Shown here in pieces: positions 34,227 through 43,265 of a DNA stretch of 64,000 nt. Under the pieces are notes generated by a model. That model did not search any database and was not told where the DNA came from. It worked only from the letters and a program-made list of their open reading frames with translations. The stretch lies in contig CAVWNV010000013.1 of assembly GCA_963756515.1 (NCBI GenBank), forward strand, positions 62,001 to 126,000. The letters run 5' to 3'. The translations under genes and the position numbers were made by a program. The DNA comes from Bog-756 sp963756515. GTDB lineage: Bacteria; Actinomycetota; Acidimicrobiia; Acidimicrobiales; RAAP-2. Numbering within the stretch: the first letter of the stretch is position 1; each line of letters starts with the position of its first letter.

Positions 34227-34952
34227 TCAGGCGTACTGGGCCACCAGTTCGGCCAGGGCTTGGGCTCCGGCCGGCTCGAGGTGCACCTGGTCCGGCGTGA
34301 ACCACTCGGGATGGGGGGTCGACAGGGTGTTCCAGTCGGCCAGGACGGCCACGCCCGGATAGCGGGCTACACCGTCGGCCAGGACGGCGTTGTCCGGTGC
34401 CTCCCAGGGGCGCGGCACGTTGATGTTGACGAAGACCACCCGTTTGACCCCGGCCGCAGCCTGCATCATGGCGTCGAAGTCAGACGACGTCACCGTGCCG
34501 TTCGTGCCGAGCTCCACCACCAGGACCGGGCCCAGGGTCCCGGCGGCCCGGTCGGCCTGCACCACACTGATGCCGGTCTCGAACTGCCGGCTGACCACCC
34601 CGTCCACCTGTACGCCGGGGATATCGGTCTGGAGGTAGGGCTGGATGTCGATCATGATCGAATCGCCCACGGCCGAGACCGGGCCGGCCACCGGGGCCGG
34701 GGTGGTGGTGGTGGTCGGCGCCGGAGCCGTCGACGACGGGGACGAGGAGACGGTGGACGGTGTGGCGGGCCCGGACGAGGGCGAGGACGGTGCCGGTGTG
34801 GTCGACGGGCCCGGCGCCCGGGTCGAGACGGCGGCGGTGGCGGTCGTCACCCGACCCGTGTCCCGTTGGGCCAGACCCAGGCCCACGAGCGCCAACAGCA
34901 CGGCGATGAGCACGATGCCAATGGTGCGATCGGCTCGAGTGACTCTGGCCAT
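34227..34952 (-). CDS. Membrane-anchored SGNH/GDSL-type hydrolase
   Basis: A 241-residue protein with one N-terminal membrane helix (IGIVLIAVLLALVGLGLA), a Ser/Thr/Pro-rich extracellular linker to about residue 88, and an SGNH domain. Block I is AVGDSIMIDIQPYL with the nucleophilic Ser, block III resembles VVELGTNGTV, and the C-terminal catalytic pair is WFTPDQVHLEPAG (Asp and His). This matches the C-terminal domain of OatA-type acyltransferases, here on its own. A role in removing or moving acetyl groups on cell-wall polymers is inference. The ATG at 34952 is chosen; an upstream ATG at 35024 is possible. Confidence 0.75.
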   Translation of the reverse strand: MARVTRADRTIGIVLIAVLLALVGLGLAQRDTGRVTTATAAVSTRAPGPSTTPAPSSPSSGPATPSTVSSSPSSTAPAPTTTTTPAPVAGPVSAVGDSIMIDIQPYLQTDIPGVQVDGVVSRQFETGISVVQADRAAGTLGPVLVVELGTNGTVTSSDFDAMMQAAAGVKRVVFVNINVPRPWEAPDNAVLADGVARYPGVAVLADWNTLSTPHPEWFTPDQVHLEPAGAQALAELVAQYA

Positions 34953-35108
34953 CCGTACCAGTGTGCCCTGCTCACGGCGGTGATGGCGCGCACCGGCTCC
35001 CCGACGACCGGGCCGGGTCGCCACCGAGCGCCGTCACCGGGGCCAGGCCACCCGGCCGAAACCGGCCGGTGGTCCCGAGGGCCAGAACCGGCTCGTAGAC
35101 TCGCTACC

Positions 35109-35897
35109 GTGAAGGTCGCCGGCGAGAAGACCAGGGGGAGTCGGGCCAGAGACTCGACGACCGGGCGGACTATCGAGCCGGCGTCCCCGGTGGGAATCGT
35201 CGGGACGGGCCAGCCCGGACGGCCCGATCCCGGGCTCGACCGGATCGTCACCGTTCCCAACGGGATCACCCTGGTGAGACTGGCCTGCATCCCCCTGTTC
35301 GTCTGGCTCCTCTTCGGCGCGGACCGCCAGACAGCCGCGGCCGTGCTGCTCGGGGTCCTCGGCGCCACGGACTGGATCGACGGGTTCGTGGCCAGGCGGT
35401 ACGGACAGGTGTCGACGGTGGGCAAGGTGCTCGATCCGGTGGCCGACCGGGTCCTGGTGGTGACGGCGGTCATCGCCATCACCGTCCACGGAGCCGTGCC
35501 GGTCTGGTTCGGGGTGGCCACGCTGGCCCGCGAGGTCGTGGTTTCGGGCGCGGTGCTCCTGCTGGCCTCACTCGGGGCGACCCGCATCGACGTGCTCTGG
35601 GTGGGCAAGGCCGGCACCTTCGCCCTCATGTTCTCGTACCCCGCATTCCTGCTCAGCTACGGGACAGCGGCCTGGCAGGGTCCGATCCATGTGGTGGCCT
35701 GGGTCACCGGGATCATCGGGCTGACACTGGCCTGGGTGGCGGCCGGCTCCTACGTTCCGGTGGCCCGCCAGGCGCTGGCCGACGGACGCCGGGCCCGGTC
35801 GCAGGGCCTGACGGATTCGACGAGCACGCCGGGCGGTCCGGAGAGTAGACCGGGTTCCGGACCACCGACCGGCACGAGGACAGGCACGCAGACATGA
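35109..35897 (+). CDS. pgsA: CDP-diacylglycerol--glycerol-3-phosphate 3-phosphatidyltransferase
   Basis: Makes phosphatidylglycerol phosphate at the inner membrane. The 262-residue protein has the complete CDP-alcohol phosphotransferase motif DGFVARRYGQVSTVGKVLDP with its catalytic Asp residues at about residue 96, inside a membrane bundle of about five helices (VPNGITLVRLACIPLFVWLL at the first). It has an unusual N-terminal polar extension of 45 residues and a polar Gly/Thr/Ser tail. It begins GTG at 35109 and its stop overlaps the next gene by 4 bp. Substrate specificity could also be inositol phosphate; the sequence style favours PgsA. Confidence 0.85.
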   Translation: MKVAGEKTRGSRARDSTTGRTIEPASPVGIVGTGQPGRPDPGLDRIVTVPNGITLVRLACIPLFVWLLFGADRQTAAAVLLGVLGATDWIDGFVARRYGQVSTVGKVLDPVADRVLVVTAVIAITVHGAVPVWFGVATLAREVVVSGAVLLLASLGATRIDVLWVGKAGTFALMFSYPAFLLSYGTAAWQGPIHVVAWVTGIIGLTLAWVAAGSYVPVARQALADGRRARSQGLTDSTSTPGGPESRPGSGPPTGTRTGTQT

Positions 35898-38380
35898 AGG
35901 CAGTCATCATGGCCGGCGGCGAGGGGACCCGGCTGCGGCCGCTCACCTCCAACCAACCCAAGCCCATGCTTCCCATGGCCAACATCCCGATGATGGAGCA
36001 CGTGGTCAACCTGCTGCGCCAGCACGGTTTCGAGGACATCGTGGTCACGGTGGCGTTCATGGCCAACGCCATCCGGACCTACTTCGGTGATGGCTCCGAG
36101 TTCGGTGTCCGGATGGTCTATGCCACCGAGTCCACCCCGCTGGGCACTGCCGGCTCGGTCCGCAACGCGCGGGACGAGCTCGACGAGTCGTTCCTCGTGA
36201 TCTCCGGCGACGTCCTGACCGACATCGACCTCACCCAGGTGGTGTCGTTCCACCAGAAGCGGGGCGGACTGGCCACGTTGGCCCTCAAGGCGGTGGACAA
36301 TCCTCTCGAGTTCGGGATCGTGATCACCGACGACGAAGGGGGTATCGAGCGATTCCTCGAGAAGCCCACCTGGGGCCAGGTGTTCAGCGACACCATCAAC
36401 ACCGGCATCTACGTGCTCGAACCGGAGATCTTCGACTTCATCCCCGAGGGCCAGGCGGTGGACTTCTCCGGCGAGTCGTTTCCCGAGGCGCTGGCGGCCG
36501 GAAAGTCCCTGTACGGGTACGTGGCCGACGGGTACTGGGAGGACGTGGGGACGCTGGAGGCCTATCTCCAGGCCCACCAGGACATTCTCGATCAGCGGGT
36601 GCAGGTCGATCTCAACGGGTTCGAGCTGCGTCCCCGGGTCTGGCTCGGCAAGGGCGCCGAGATCGACCCGACGGTGGTCATCGAGGGCCCCGCCATCATC
36701 GGGGACAACTGTGTCGTCGGTCCGGGGGCCAGGCTGGGTCCCTACTGCACGCTGGGTCGCAACGTCCGGGTCGGGGACAACGCCGTGCTCGAGCGGTCGG
36801 TGGTCCACGACAACACCTACCTGGGCTCGAGCGTGCGCATCGACGGCAGTGTGCTCGGACGGGGTTCCGACCTGCGCCAGGGTGTCCGTTGCGAGGAGGG
36901 GGTGATCCTCGGCGACCAGTGCTTCGTCGGCGCCCACGCCGAGATCACGGCCGGGGTCAAGGTCTACCCGTTCAAGACAGTCGAGGCCGGCGCCACCGTC
37001 AACTCGTCCATCGTGTGGGAGTCGATGGGGGCGCGGTCGCTGTTCGGCCGCGATGGCGTCCAGGGCCTGGCCAACGTCGACATCAGTCCGGAGCTGGCCG
37101 TGCGCCTGTCCATGGCCTGGGCCTCCACTTTCGAAAAGGGGGCCACGGTCACCACGTCGAGGGACACCAGCCGCGCCGCCCGGGTGCTCAAGCGGGCCAT
37201 CATGGTCGGCTGCAACGCGGCCGGCATCAACGTGGACGACCTCGAGGCCGCCACCGTGCCGGTCACCCGGTTTCAGGTCACTTCGTCCGACAGCATGGCC
37301 GGGGTCACGGTCCGGCTGTCGCCCGACGACCCCCAGTCGGTGGTGCTGCGCTTCTTCGACAAGGAGGGCATCGACGTCGACGAGACCACGCAACGGAAGA
37401 TCGAGCGCCTGTACCACCGCGAGGACTTCCGTAGGGTGCTGGCCCGCGAGATCGGGGACATCGACTTCCCGCCCCGTTCCCTCGAGCACTACACCGCGGC
37501 CCTCATCGAGTCGGTCGACCTGTCCAACGCCCGCCAGGCCAATCTCAAACTGGTCCTGGACTACTCCTTCGGAACCACCAGCTTCGTCATGCCCAACCTG
37601 TTGGCCAAGCTCGAGGCCGAGGTGCTGGTGGTCAATCCCTACGCCAACACCGCCGGCGTCCTCACCTTCGACCGCCAGGCCAGCGCGGCCCGGGTGTCCG
37701 AGCTGGTGCGGGCGTCGGGCGCCCAGCTCGGGGCGGTCCTCGACCCCGGGGGCGAGCACGTGGCCTTCGTCGACGACCTCGGGCATCCCCTGACCGACGA
37801 CGAGGCCCTGCTGGTCCTGTTGACCCTCGTCACCGAGGCCCATCCCTCGGCCCGGGTGGCGCTGCCGGTGGCGGCCAGCGTGGTGGCCGAGGACATCTGC
37901 AGGAAGGCCGGCGCCGAGATCATCTGGACCAAGCTCTCGGCCCCCCACTTGATGGAGGTGGCCCGCACCGAGCACGTCACGCTGGCCGCCAGCCAGTCGG
38001 GCGGCTTCATCTTCCCCGGTTTCCTGCCCGCCTACGACGCCGCCGCCACACTGGTGAACCTGCTGGCCCTCCTCACTGCGGCGGGGAGGAAGCTCTCCGA
38101 CCTGGTCGCTGAGCTGCCCAGGGTCCACATCGCCCACCAGGAGGTGCACACCCCCTGGGACCAGAAGGGAATGGTCATGCGCACCCTGGTCGAGGGGTCC
38201 CAGGGACGGGACCTCGTGCTGGTGGACGGGGTCAAGATCCTCGAGGAGGACGGGTGGGCCCTCGTACTTCCGGACCCGGAGGAGCCGTTGACGCACGTGT
38301 GGGCCGAGGCCGCCAGCGATGCTCAGGCCGAGGCCAGGGCCAACGAGTACGTGGTCCGGCTGGAGCAGTTGCTCCGCTGA
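35894..38380 (+). CDS. Mannose-1-phosphate guanylyltransferase-like / phosphohexomutase-like fusion protein
   Basis: An 828-residue, three-part protein. Residues 1-235 are a sugar-1-phosphate nucleotidyltransferase (AVIMAGGEGTRLRPLT, PKPMLP, FLVISGDVLTDIDL, YWEDVGTLEAYLQAH). Residues 250-370 are left-handed beta-helix hexapeptide repeats. Residues about 385-820 align with the alpha-D-phosphohexomutase superfamily (DTSRAARVLKRAIMVG, then AATVPVTRFQV). The phosphoserine loop TASHNP of true mutases is missing; its place is taken by VTVRLSPDDPQ. The mutase part is therefore probably inactive or regulatory, as in related cyanobacterial and actinobacterial fusions. It likely supplies GDP-mannose or a similar nucleotide sugar. 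Overlap with pgsA suggests one operon. Confidence 0.85.
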   Translation: MKAVIMAGGEGTRLRPLTSNQPKPMLPMANIPMMEHVVNLLRQHGFEDIVVTVAFMANAIRTYFGDGSEFGVRMVYATESTPLGTAGSVRNARDELDESFLVISGDVLTDIDLTQVVSFHQKRGGLATLALKAVDNPLEFGIVITDDEGGIERFLEKPTWGQVFSDTINTGIYVLEPEIFDFIPEGQAVDFSGESFPEALAAGKSLYGYVADGYWEDVGTLEAYLQAHQDILDQRVQVDLNGFELRPRVWLGKGAEIDPTVVIEGPAIIGDNCVVGPGARLGPYCTLGRNVRVGDNAVLERSVVHDNTYLGSSVRIDGSVLGRGSDLRQGVRCEEGVILGDQCFVGAHAEITAGVKVYPFKTVEAGATVNSSIVWESMGARSLFGRDGVQGLANVDISPELAVRLSMAWASTFEKGATVTTSRDTSRAARVLKRAIMVGCNAAGINVDDLEAATVPVTRFQVTSSDSMAGVTVRLSPDDPQSVVLRFFDKEGIDVDETTQRKIERLYHREDFRRVLAREIGDIDFPPRSLEHYTAALIESVDLSNARQANLKLVLDYSFGTTSFVMPNLLAKLEAEVLVVNPYANTAGVLTFDRQASAARVSELVRASGAQLGAVLDPGGEHVAFVDDLGHPLTDDEALLVLLTLVTEAHPSARVALPVAASVVAEDICRKAGAEIIWTKLSAPHLMEVARTEHVTLAASQSGGFIFPGFLPAYDAAATLVNLLALLTAAGRKLSDLVAELPRVHIAHQEVHTPWDQKGMVMRTLVEGSQGRDLVLVDGVKILEEDGWALVLPDPEEPLTHVWAEAASDAQAEARANEYVVRLEQLLR

Positions 38381-38438
38381 CGCTTCGCCCCGCCGGAGGT
38401 CGGGCACCGGACGGCTACGTCAGGTATCGTCCGCACGT

Positions 38439-38819
38439 ATGGACGTGCCCGAGGAACTGCGGTACTCGAAGGATCACGAGTGGGCCCGGACCGACGGTGA
38501 TCGGATCCGGGTCGGGATCACCGACTTCGCCCAGGACGCGCTGGGCGACGTGGTCTTCGTGGACCTCCCGGCCGAGGGGGCCACGGTGGAGGCCGGGGGC
38601 TTGCTCGGGGAGGTGGAGTCGACCAAGTCGGTGTCGGAGATCTACGCCCCGGTGGCGGGTCTGGTGGTGGCGGTGAACGGGGCCCTGTCCGACGCCCCCG
38701 AGACCCTCAACTCCGACCCCTACGGAGAGGGCTGGATCTGCGAGATCACACCGTCGGACGCATCAGCCGTGAACGGCCTGCTCGACGCGGCAGGCTATCG
38801 GCAACTCATCGACGATTGA
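38439..38819 (+). CDS. gcvH: Glycine cleavage system H protein
   Basis: The 126-residue lipoyl carrier of the glycine cleavage system, shuttling the aminomethyl group between P and T proteins. The lipoylation site is Lys63 in GEVESTKSVSEIYAP. LRYSKDHEWARTDGDRIRVG and ETLNSDPYGEGWICEI are family hallmarks. No gcvP or gcvT is in the window. As in mycobacteria, gcvH is followed by an FHA gene, a MerR regulator and a DUF151 gene. Confidence 0.97.
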   Translation: MDVPEELRYSKDHEWARTDGDRIRVGITDFAQDALGDVVFVDLPAEGATVEAGGLLGEVESTKSVSEIYAPVAGLVVAVNGALSDAPETLNSDPYGEGWICEITPSDASAVNGLLDAAGYRQLIDD

Positions 38820-38855
38820 CCATACCCCTACTGCCCAACGACCCCGGGGAGCGCA

Positions 38856-39356
38856 GTGATCGAAGCGACTACCGTGTTGGGCGTGTTCTGCCCGAGTTGC
38901 GGCCATCGCAATCCAACCGGTGTCAACTTCTGCTCTTCGTGCGGCGCGTCGCTGATCTCGACTGTTCCCGACACATCGGTCTCGGTCGGTCCGGTCGACG
39001 CCACGGGCGAGACCGGGCGGGCCGACGCCGAGGTCGGACTGCTCGAACTGCCCCGTGGCGTGGGCATGTTGATGGTCACCCGGGGCTCGGACGAAGGGGT
39101 CAGGTTCCCGCTGGAGGCCGCGATCGTGCAGGCAGGACGCCATCCGGAGAGCGCCATCTTCCTGGACGACATCACCGTGTCGAGACGTCATGCCGAGTTC
39201 GTGACGCGGGACCATGTCACCACGGTGCGCGATGTGGGTTCCACCAACGGCACCTATGTGAACCGGGCCCGGATCGAAGAGGCCCGCCTGTCCAGCGGGG
39301 ACGAGGTGCAGATCGGCAAGTTCAAGCTTCTGTACCTGCGGGCGAGCGGCGAATGA
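38856..39356 (+). CDS. garA: GarA-like FHA-domain protein with N-terminal zinc ribbon
   Basis: A 166-residue phosphopeptide-binding regulator. The C-terminal FHA domain (about 70-160) has GRHPESAIFLDDITVSRRHA, DVGSTNGTYVNR and GDEVQIGKFKLLYL, very close to GarA/OdhI. GarA binds and controls 2-oxoglutarate decarboxylase, glutamate dehydrogenase and glutamate synthase, and is switched by phosphorylation of an N-terminal Thr. Here the N-terminus instead has a zinc ribbon (C12, C15, C26, C29) and a TVPDTSVSVGP stretch without the usual ETTSVF site. The GTG at 38856 follows GGGGAG. Orthology rests on domain match and neighbours (gcvH upstream, ftsR and DUF151 downstream). Confidence 0.85.
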   Translation: MIEATTVLGVFCPSCGHRNPTGVNFCSSCGASLISTVPDTSVSVGPVDATGETGRADAEVGLLELPRGVGMLMVTRGSDEGVRFPLEAAIVQAGRHPESAIFLDDITVSRRHAEFVTRDHVTTVRDVGSTNGTYVNRARIEEARLSSGDEVQIGKFKLLYLRASGE

Positions 39357-39417
39357 CACGGCCCGGGCGGCGGACGACACAGCCGAACCGACAGAAGCCA
39401 CCATCCGGTCGATCGTC

Positions 39418-40758
39418 ATGAGCGCCCGTTCCTACCTGTCCATCGGGGACGTGCTCACCCTGCTGCGACAGGAGTTCCCCGACATCACCATCTCGAAGAT
39501 CCGGTTCCTGGAGAGCCAGGGCCTCGTCAATCCCGAGCGGACGCCGTCGGGCTACCGCAAGTTCTACGAGCACGACGTGGAACGGCTGCGGTGGGTGCTC
39601 CGCCAACAGCGTGAGCATTTCCTCCCACTCAAGGTGATCAAGGATCGTCTCGACGACAACGCGCTCGAGGGCGGCCCCGACGATTCCACCGCGACCCGGA
39701 CCAAGCGCGGTGCCAAGGCCGTCGCTCGCGACAGTTCCGTGCCGTCCGCCGTCGACACCGACCGCGACGACGATCCCGTACTGGTGGGGCAGCGGGCCCG
39801 AACCGAGGCGAGGTCCGAACCGGTACCGGCCCATCCCGCCGGGGATGCGTCGTTGAGTCTGGTCGGTGACGGAGTGGGGCTTCCCGGCATCGGATCGGTC
39901 GACGCGTCGTCCGACTCGGACGACGACCTGGCCTCGGCCACCCGCAATAGCGCGGCCTCGTCCGGCTCGGCCCGTGGAACGTCGACATCACATCGCCGCA
40001 CCCCCGACCGATCGCCGCTGTTGGAGCTGGTGGACGACGGCTCGGCGGGACGCGGCCGTGGTGTCGGCAAAGATCCCACCAACGGGAGGGGGGACGCCCC
40101 CACGGGTGTGACCGCCTCCGGCCCGACTGCCGGCCCGGCTGCCGACAGTGGGGCCCCGGCCGGTACGACGCCCCCTGGACCGGGGTCGCGGCGGGCGCGG
40201 ACCCCGTCGGCCGCCACCGGCGCCGTCGCGCCAGGAGAGATCCCAGGCCAGGATGGTTCCGACCGTGACCCGGCCACGCCTCCGGCCCGGTCGGCGTCGC
40301 CGACCAAGACCACGGGCCGGTCGACCGGGAAGGGATCGGACCCGCCGGCCGCCGCTGGGGCCGCGTCCCACCCGGTCGGGGTCAGTTTCTCGGCCGAGGA
40401 GGTGTGCGCCACGTCGGGTCTCGAGCTCGAGGTCCTCCGCCAACTGCAGGAGTTCGGTCTGGTGACGGCCGGTACCGTGGCCGGGGTGGAACACTTCGAC
40501 CAGGACGCCATGATCGTGGCCACGGTGACCGCCCGTCTGACCCGGTTCGGGATCGAACCACGGCATCTGCGGCTGTACAAGAACGCCGCCGACCGCGAAG
40601 CCGGATTCGTGGAGCAGATCGTCCTCCCGCTGGTCAGGCAGAGGAACCCCGAGGCCCGGGCCCGGGCTCACGAGACGGCCGAGGAGCTGACCCAACTGGG
40701 CCAGCAGCTCAGAGGTTCCCTGCTGCGGTCGGCCCTCGGAGGGCTGCTGGACGGCTGA
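39418..40758 (+). CDS. ftsR: MerR-family regulator, FtsR-like, with long disordered insert
   Basis: A 446-residue DNA-binding regulator. Residues 5-75 are a MerR-type winged helix (YLSIGDVLTLLRQEF, SKIRFLESQGLVNPERTPSG, YRKFYEHDVERLRWVLRQQR). Residues about 85-320 are low complexity (Ser, Thr, Pro, Asp, Arg), far longer than in mycobacterial or corynebacterial homologues of about 250 residues. The conserved C-terminal part resumes at SFSAEEVCATSGLELEVLRQ and ends in a helical RNPEARARAHETAEELTQL region. Corynebacterial FtsR activates ftsZ; this role is assumed by homology. It lies 61 bp after the FHA gene in the conserved cluster. Confidence 0.85.
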   Translation: MSARSYLSIGDVLTLLRQEFPDITISKIRFLESQGLVNPERTPSGYRKFYEHDVERLRWVLRQQREHFLPLKVIKDRLDDNALEGGPDDSTATRTKRGAKAVARDSSVPSAVDTDRDDDPVLVGQRARTEARSEPVPAHPAGDASLSLVGDGVGLPGIGSVDASSDSDDDLASATRNSAASSGSARGTSTSHRRTPDRSPLLELVDDGSAGRGRGVGKDPTNGRGDAPTGVTASGPTAGPAADSGAPAGTTPPGPGSRRARTPSAATGAVAPGEIPGQDGSDRDPATPPARSASPTKTTGRSTGKGSDPPAAAGAASHPVGVSFSAEEVCATSGLELEVLRQLQEFGLVTAGTVAGVEHFDQDAMIVATVTARLTRFGIEPRHLRLYKNAADREAGFVEQIVLPLVRQRNPEARARAHETAEELTQLGQQLRGSLLRSALGGLLDG

Positions 40759-40836
40759 CCTGCGTCAGCCCAGAGGTCTCACCGCCCCGACCTGCCCTGA
40801 TCGCACATTTCGTCGACGGCGAGTAAGTTTGCGCCC

Positions 40837-41355
40837 ATGGTCGAAGTACGGCTTCGGGCGGTGCGTGTGGACCTGCAGTCGAACACGCCCGTACTGCTCC
40901 TGCAAGAGTCCGAGGGCCTGGGCCGGACCCTGCCCATCTTCATCGGAGCACCCGAGGCCACCGCCATCGCCTTCGCCCTGCAGGGGATGGACACGCCACG
41001 TCCCATGACCCACGACCTCATCCGCGACCTCCTCGAGGCCATGGGGGCTGACGTGGTCCGCGTGGTGATCACCGAACTGAAGACGGCCACCTACTTCGCC
41101 GAGATCGTCCTGCGTCACGGTGGACGCGAGATCCCGGTCTCCTCCCGTCCGTCGGACGCGGTGGCCGTGGCCGTGAGGACCGGGGCCCCGTTGTTCGTGG
41201 CCGACGACCTGATGGACAGCGAGGGCATCATGTTGGCGGTGGACGAAGAGGACGGCGAGGACGGCGAGGAGGACGACGGGTCCAATCCGGACGAGCTGGT
41301 CGGCGAGTTCCGCACCTTCCTCGACTCCATCCGTCCGGAGGACTTCTCCTCCTGA
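40837..41355 (+). CDS. DUF151 (bifunctional nuclease-like) family protein
   Basis: A 172-residue member of the DUF151 family, some of whose plant members have nuclease activity; the bacterial role is unclear. Family features are PVLLLQESEGLGRTLPIFIG, PEATAIAFALQG, RPMTHDLIRDLLEAMGA and SSRPSDAVAVAVRTGAPLF. The C-terminus has an acidic run (residues about 132-148). It corresponds by position to mycobacterial Rv1829 and completes the gcvH-garA-ftsR-DUF151 cluster. Confidence 0.88.
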   Translation: MVEVRLRAVRVDLQSNTPVLLLQESEGLGRTLPIFIGAPEATAIAFALQGMDTPRPMTHDLIRDLLEAMGADVVRVVITELKTATYFAEIVLRHGGREIPVSSRPSDAVAVAVRTGAPLFVADDLMDSEGIMLAVDEEDGEDGEEDDGSNPDELVGEFRTFLDSIRPEDFSS

Positions 41356-41509
41356 CCTGAACGGACCGGGCCCGACCGGTCCGGCCCTGAGGTCGGACGC
41401 CGGGACGAGGCGGCCCCGACGATCCCGGATCTGCTCCTCCCAGGACGTCATACTGGCGGGGTCGTCCGGTCCAGTGGGGTCCGGGCCCCGGGAACAGTCG
41501 AGGACCTGC

Positions 41510-42172
41510 ATGGCCAAGCGTCCGTCCAGAGCGACCGCCGTCCTCCTCACCTCGGTGGCCGCCGTCGTACTGGGAGGAGCCCTGCTCAGTGCTTGTTCCT
41601 CGAGCTCGTCCCCGCCGTCGACCACCACTTCCGCCCCGACGGGCAGGAGTACGACCACGACCGCACCCTCCTCCACCTCCACCGGCGCCGCGGCCACGAG
41701 CACGACGGCCGGTTCGTCCCGGTGCGCCACCACGGCGCTGTCGGGATCGGTCACCGGCAGCAGCGGAGCGGCCGGGACCGTCGAGACCACGGTGGCCCTG
41801 AAGAGCACGGCGCCAGCCCCCTGTGTGCTGGGCGGCTATCCCGGACTGCAACTCGTGTCGTCCTCGGGGGCCTTGCTCCCCACCAACGTGGTGCGGAAGG
41901 GAAACTACAGCTTCACGGCGATGAGCCCGACCACCCTGATCCTGAACCCCGGCCAGTCGGCCTACTTCAACATCGGCTATTCGGATGTGCCGGTCGGCAC
42001 CGAGACGACCTGTCCCACGTCGGCGTCGGTGCAGGTGACGCCCCCCAACGCCTACGACCACCTGGTCGTGGCGACGACGATGTCGCCCTGTGGGGGAGGG
42101 ACCCTGGTGGTGTCACCCGTGTTCGCGGCCACCGGAGCCAACAGCCAGACCACCGCCCCCGCCTCGGGCTGA
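41510..42172 (+). CDS. Lipoprotein with DUF4232-like domain
   Basis: A 220-residue secreted lipoprotein. The N-terminal signal (AVLLTSVAAVVLGGALLSAC) ends in a good lipobox LSAC at about residue 31. A Ser/Thr/Pro-rich linker follows to about residue 75, then a beta-rich DUF4232-like domain with four Cys (RCATTALSGSV, PCVLGGYPGLQLV, ETTCPTS, SPCGGGTLVV). Function unknown; such domains are common in actinobacterial surface lipoproteins. The ATG at 41510 is chosen because it gives a normal signal peptide; an in-frame start at 41474 would add 12 residues. Confidence 0.8.
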   Translation: MAKRPSRATAVLLTSVAAVVLGGALLSACSSSSSPPSTTTSAPTGRSTTTTAPSSTSTGAAATSTTAGSSRCATTALSGSVTGSSGAAGTVETTVALKSTAPAPCVLGGYPGLQLVSSSGALLPTNVVRKGNYSFTAMSPTTLILNPGQSAYFNIGYSDVPVGTETTCPTSASVQVTPPNAYDHLVVATTMSPCGGGTLVVSPVFAATGANSQTTAPASG

Positions 42173-42188
42173 GCCCGGACGGGCCGGG

Positions 42189-43244
42189 TCAGGGGACCGG
42201 TCGGACCAACGTCCGGCCCCGGCCGCCGCCGGCCACGATCCGATCGAGGGCCGGCCCGAGCTGGTCGAGGCCCACCTCGTCGCGGATCATGTCGTCGAGC
42301 AGGCGGGGAGGGAAGGCGGTGGCCAACTCGGCCCACACGGCGCGTCGCTCGGCGATCGGGGTGAGCACGGTGTCGATGCCGATCAGGGAGGCACCCCGCA
42401 CGATGAAGGGATAGACGGTCGACTCGATGACAGTACCCCCGGTCAGGCCACTGGCCGCCACGGCGCCGCCGTACCGCAGGGACCGGAGCAGGGCGGCCAG
42501 GGTCGGTCCCCCCACGCAGTCCACCGCGGCCGCCCACCGCTCGGGTCCGAGCACCCGCCCGGGATCGACGAGGAGTTCGTCGCGGCCGATGACCTCGGCT
42601 GCGCCCAGACCGGTGAGATAGGGGGCTTCCGAGGCCTTGCCCGTGCTGGCCACGACCTCGTAGCCGCGGGAGGCCAGCAGGGCCACCGCCATGGACCCCA
42701 CGCCCCCGGAGGCCCCCGTCACCACCACGGGCCCGTCACCGCGGTCGAGCCCCCGGTCCTCGAGCCGGTGGAGGGACAGTGCGGCGGTGAAGCCGGCGGT
42801 GCCGATGGCGGCCGCCCGTCGGGGGCTGAGGCCGGGCGGAAGGGGCACGATCCACTCGGCCGGCACCCGGGCCCGCTCGGCAAAGCCCCCGTGATGGGCC
42901 ACGCCCAGGTCGTAACCGTGCACGATGACCGGCTGGCCGATGACGACGGACGGGTCGGTGGAGGCGACGACCCGTCCCACCAGGTCGACCCCGGGGACCA
43001 GCGGATCGATGCGGGCCACCCGGTTGCCGGGTTGGGCCACCATGCCGTCCTTGTAGTTGACGGCGGACCACTCGACGGCGATGTCGACGGCTCCCGGGCC
43101 CAGACGGTCCGAGGTGAGGGTGCGGACCCCGGACTCGATGCCGTCGCCCACCCGGGCCACCACGAAGGCCGTGAAGGGTTCAGGGACGCCGGTGTCGCCG
43201 TCGGGGTCCCGGTGCGACGGGGAGGGCGCGGCCGAAGGGGTCAT
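42189..43244 (-). CDS. YhdH/AcuI-type zinc-free alcohol dehydrogenase (acrylyl-CoA reductase-like)
   Basis: A 351-residue medium-chain reductase of the quinone-oxidoreductase group, close in pattern to AcuI/YhdH, which reduces acryloyl-CoA with NADPH. Key segments: SAVNYKDGMVAQPGNRVAR, GVDLVGRVVAS, the nucleotide motif VVVTGASGGVGSMAVALLAS, and TVYPFIVRGASLIGIDTV. It lacks the catalytic zinc ligands. The ATG at 43244 is only 21 bp from the divergent peptidase start, so promoters must overlap. The frame stays open far upstream on this strand, but that is antisense to other genes. The exact acyl-CoA substrate is unknown. Confidence 0.85.
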   Translation of the reverse strand: MTPSAAPSPSHRDPDGDTGVPEPFTAFVVARVGDGIESGVRTLTSDRLGPGAVDIAVEWSAVNYKDGMVAQPGNRVARIDPLVPGVDLVGRVVASTDPSVVIGQPVIVHGYDLGVAHHGGFAERARVPAEWIVPLPPGLSPRRAAAIGTAGFTAALSLHRLEDRGLDRGDGPVVVTGASGGVGSMAVALLASRGYEVVASTGKASEAPYLTGLGAAEVIGRDELLVDPGRVLGPERWAAAVDCVGGPTLAALLRSLRYGGAVAASGLTGGTVIESTVYPFIVRGASLIGIDTVLTPIAERRAVWAELATAFPPRLLDDMIRDEVGLDQLGPALDRIVAGGGRGRTLVRPVP

Positions 43245-43265
43245 TGCGGGTACCGTACCGATTCC

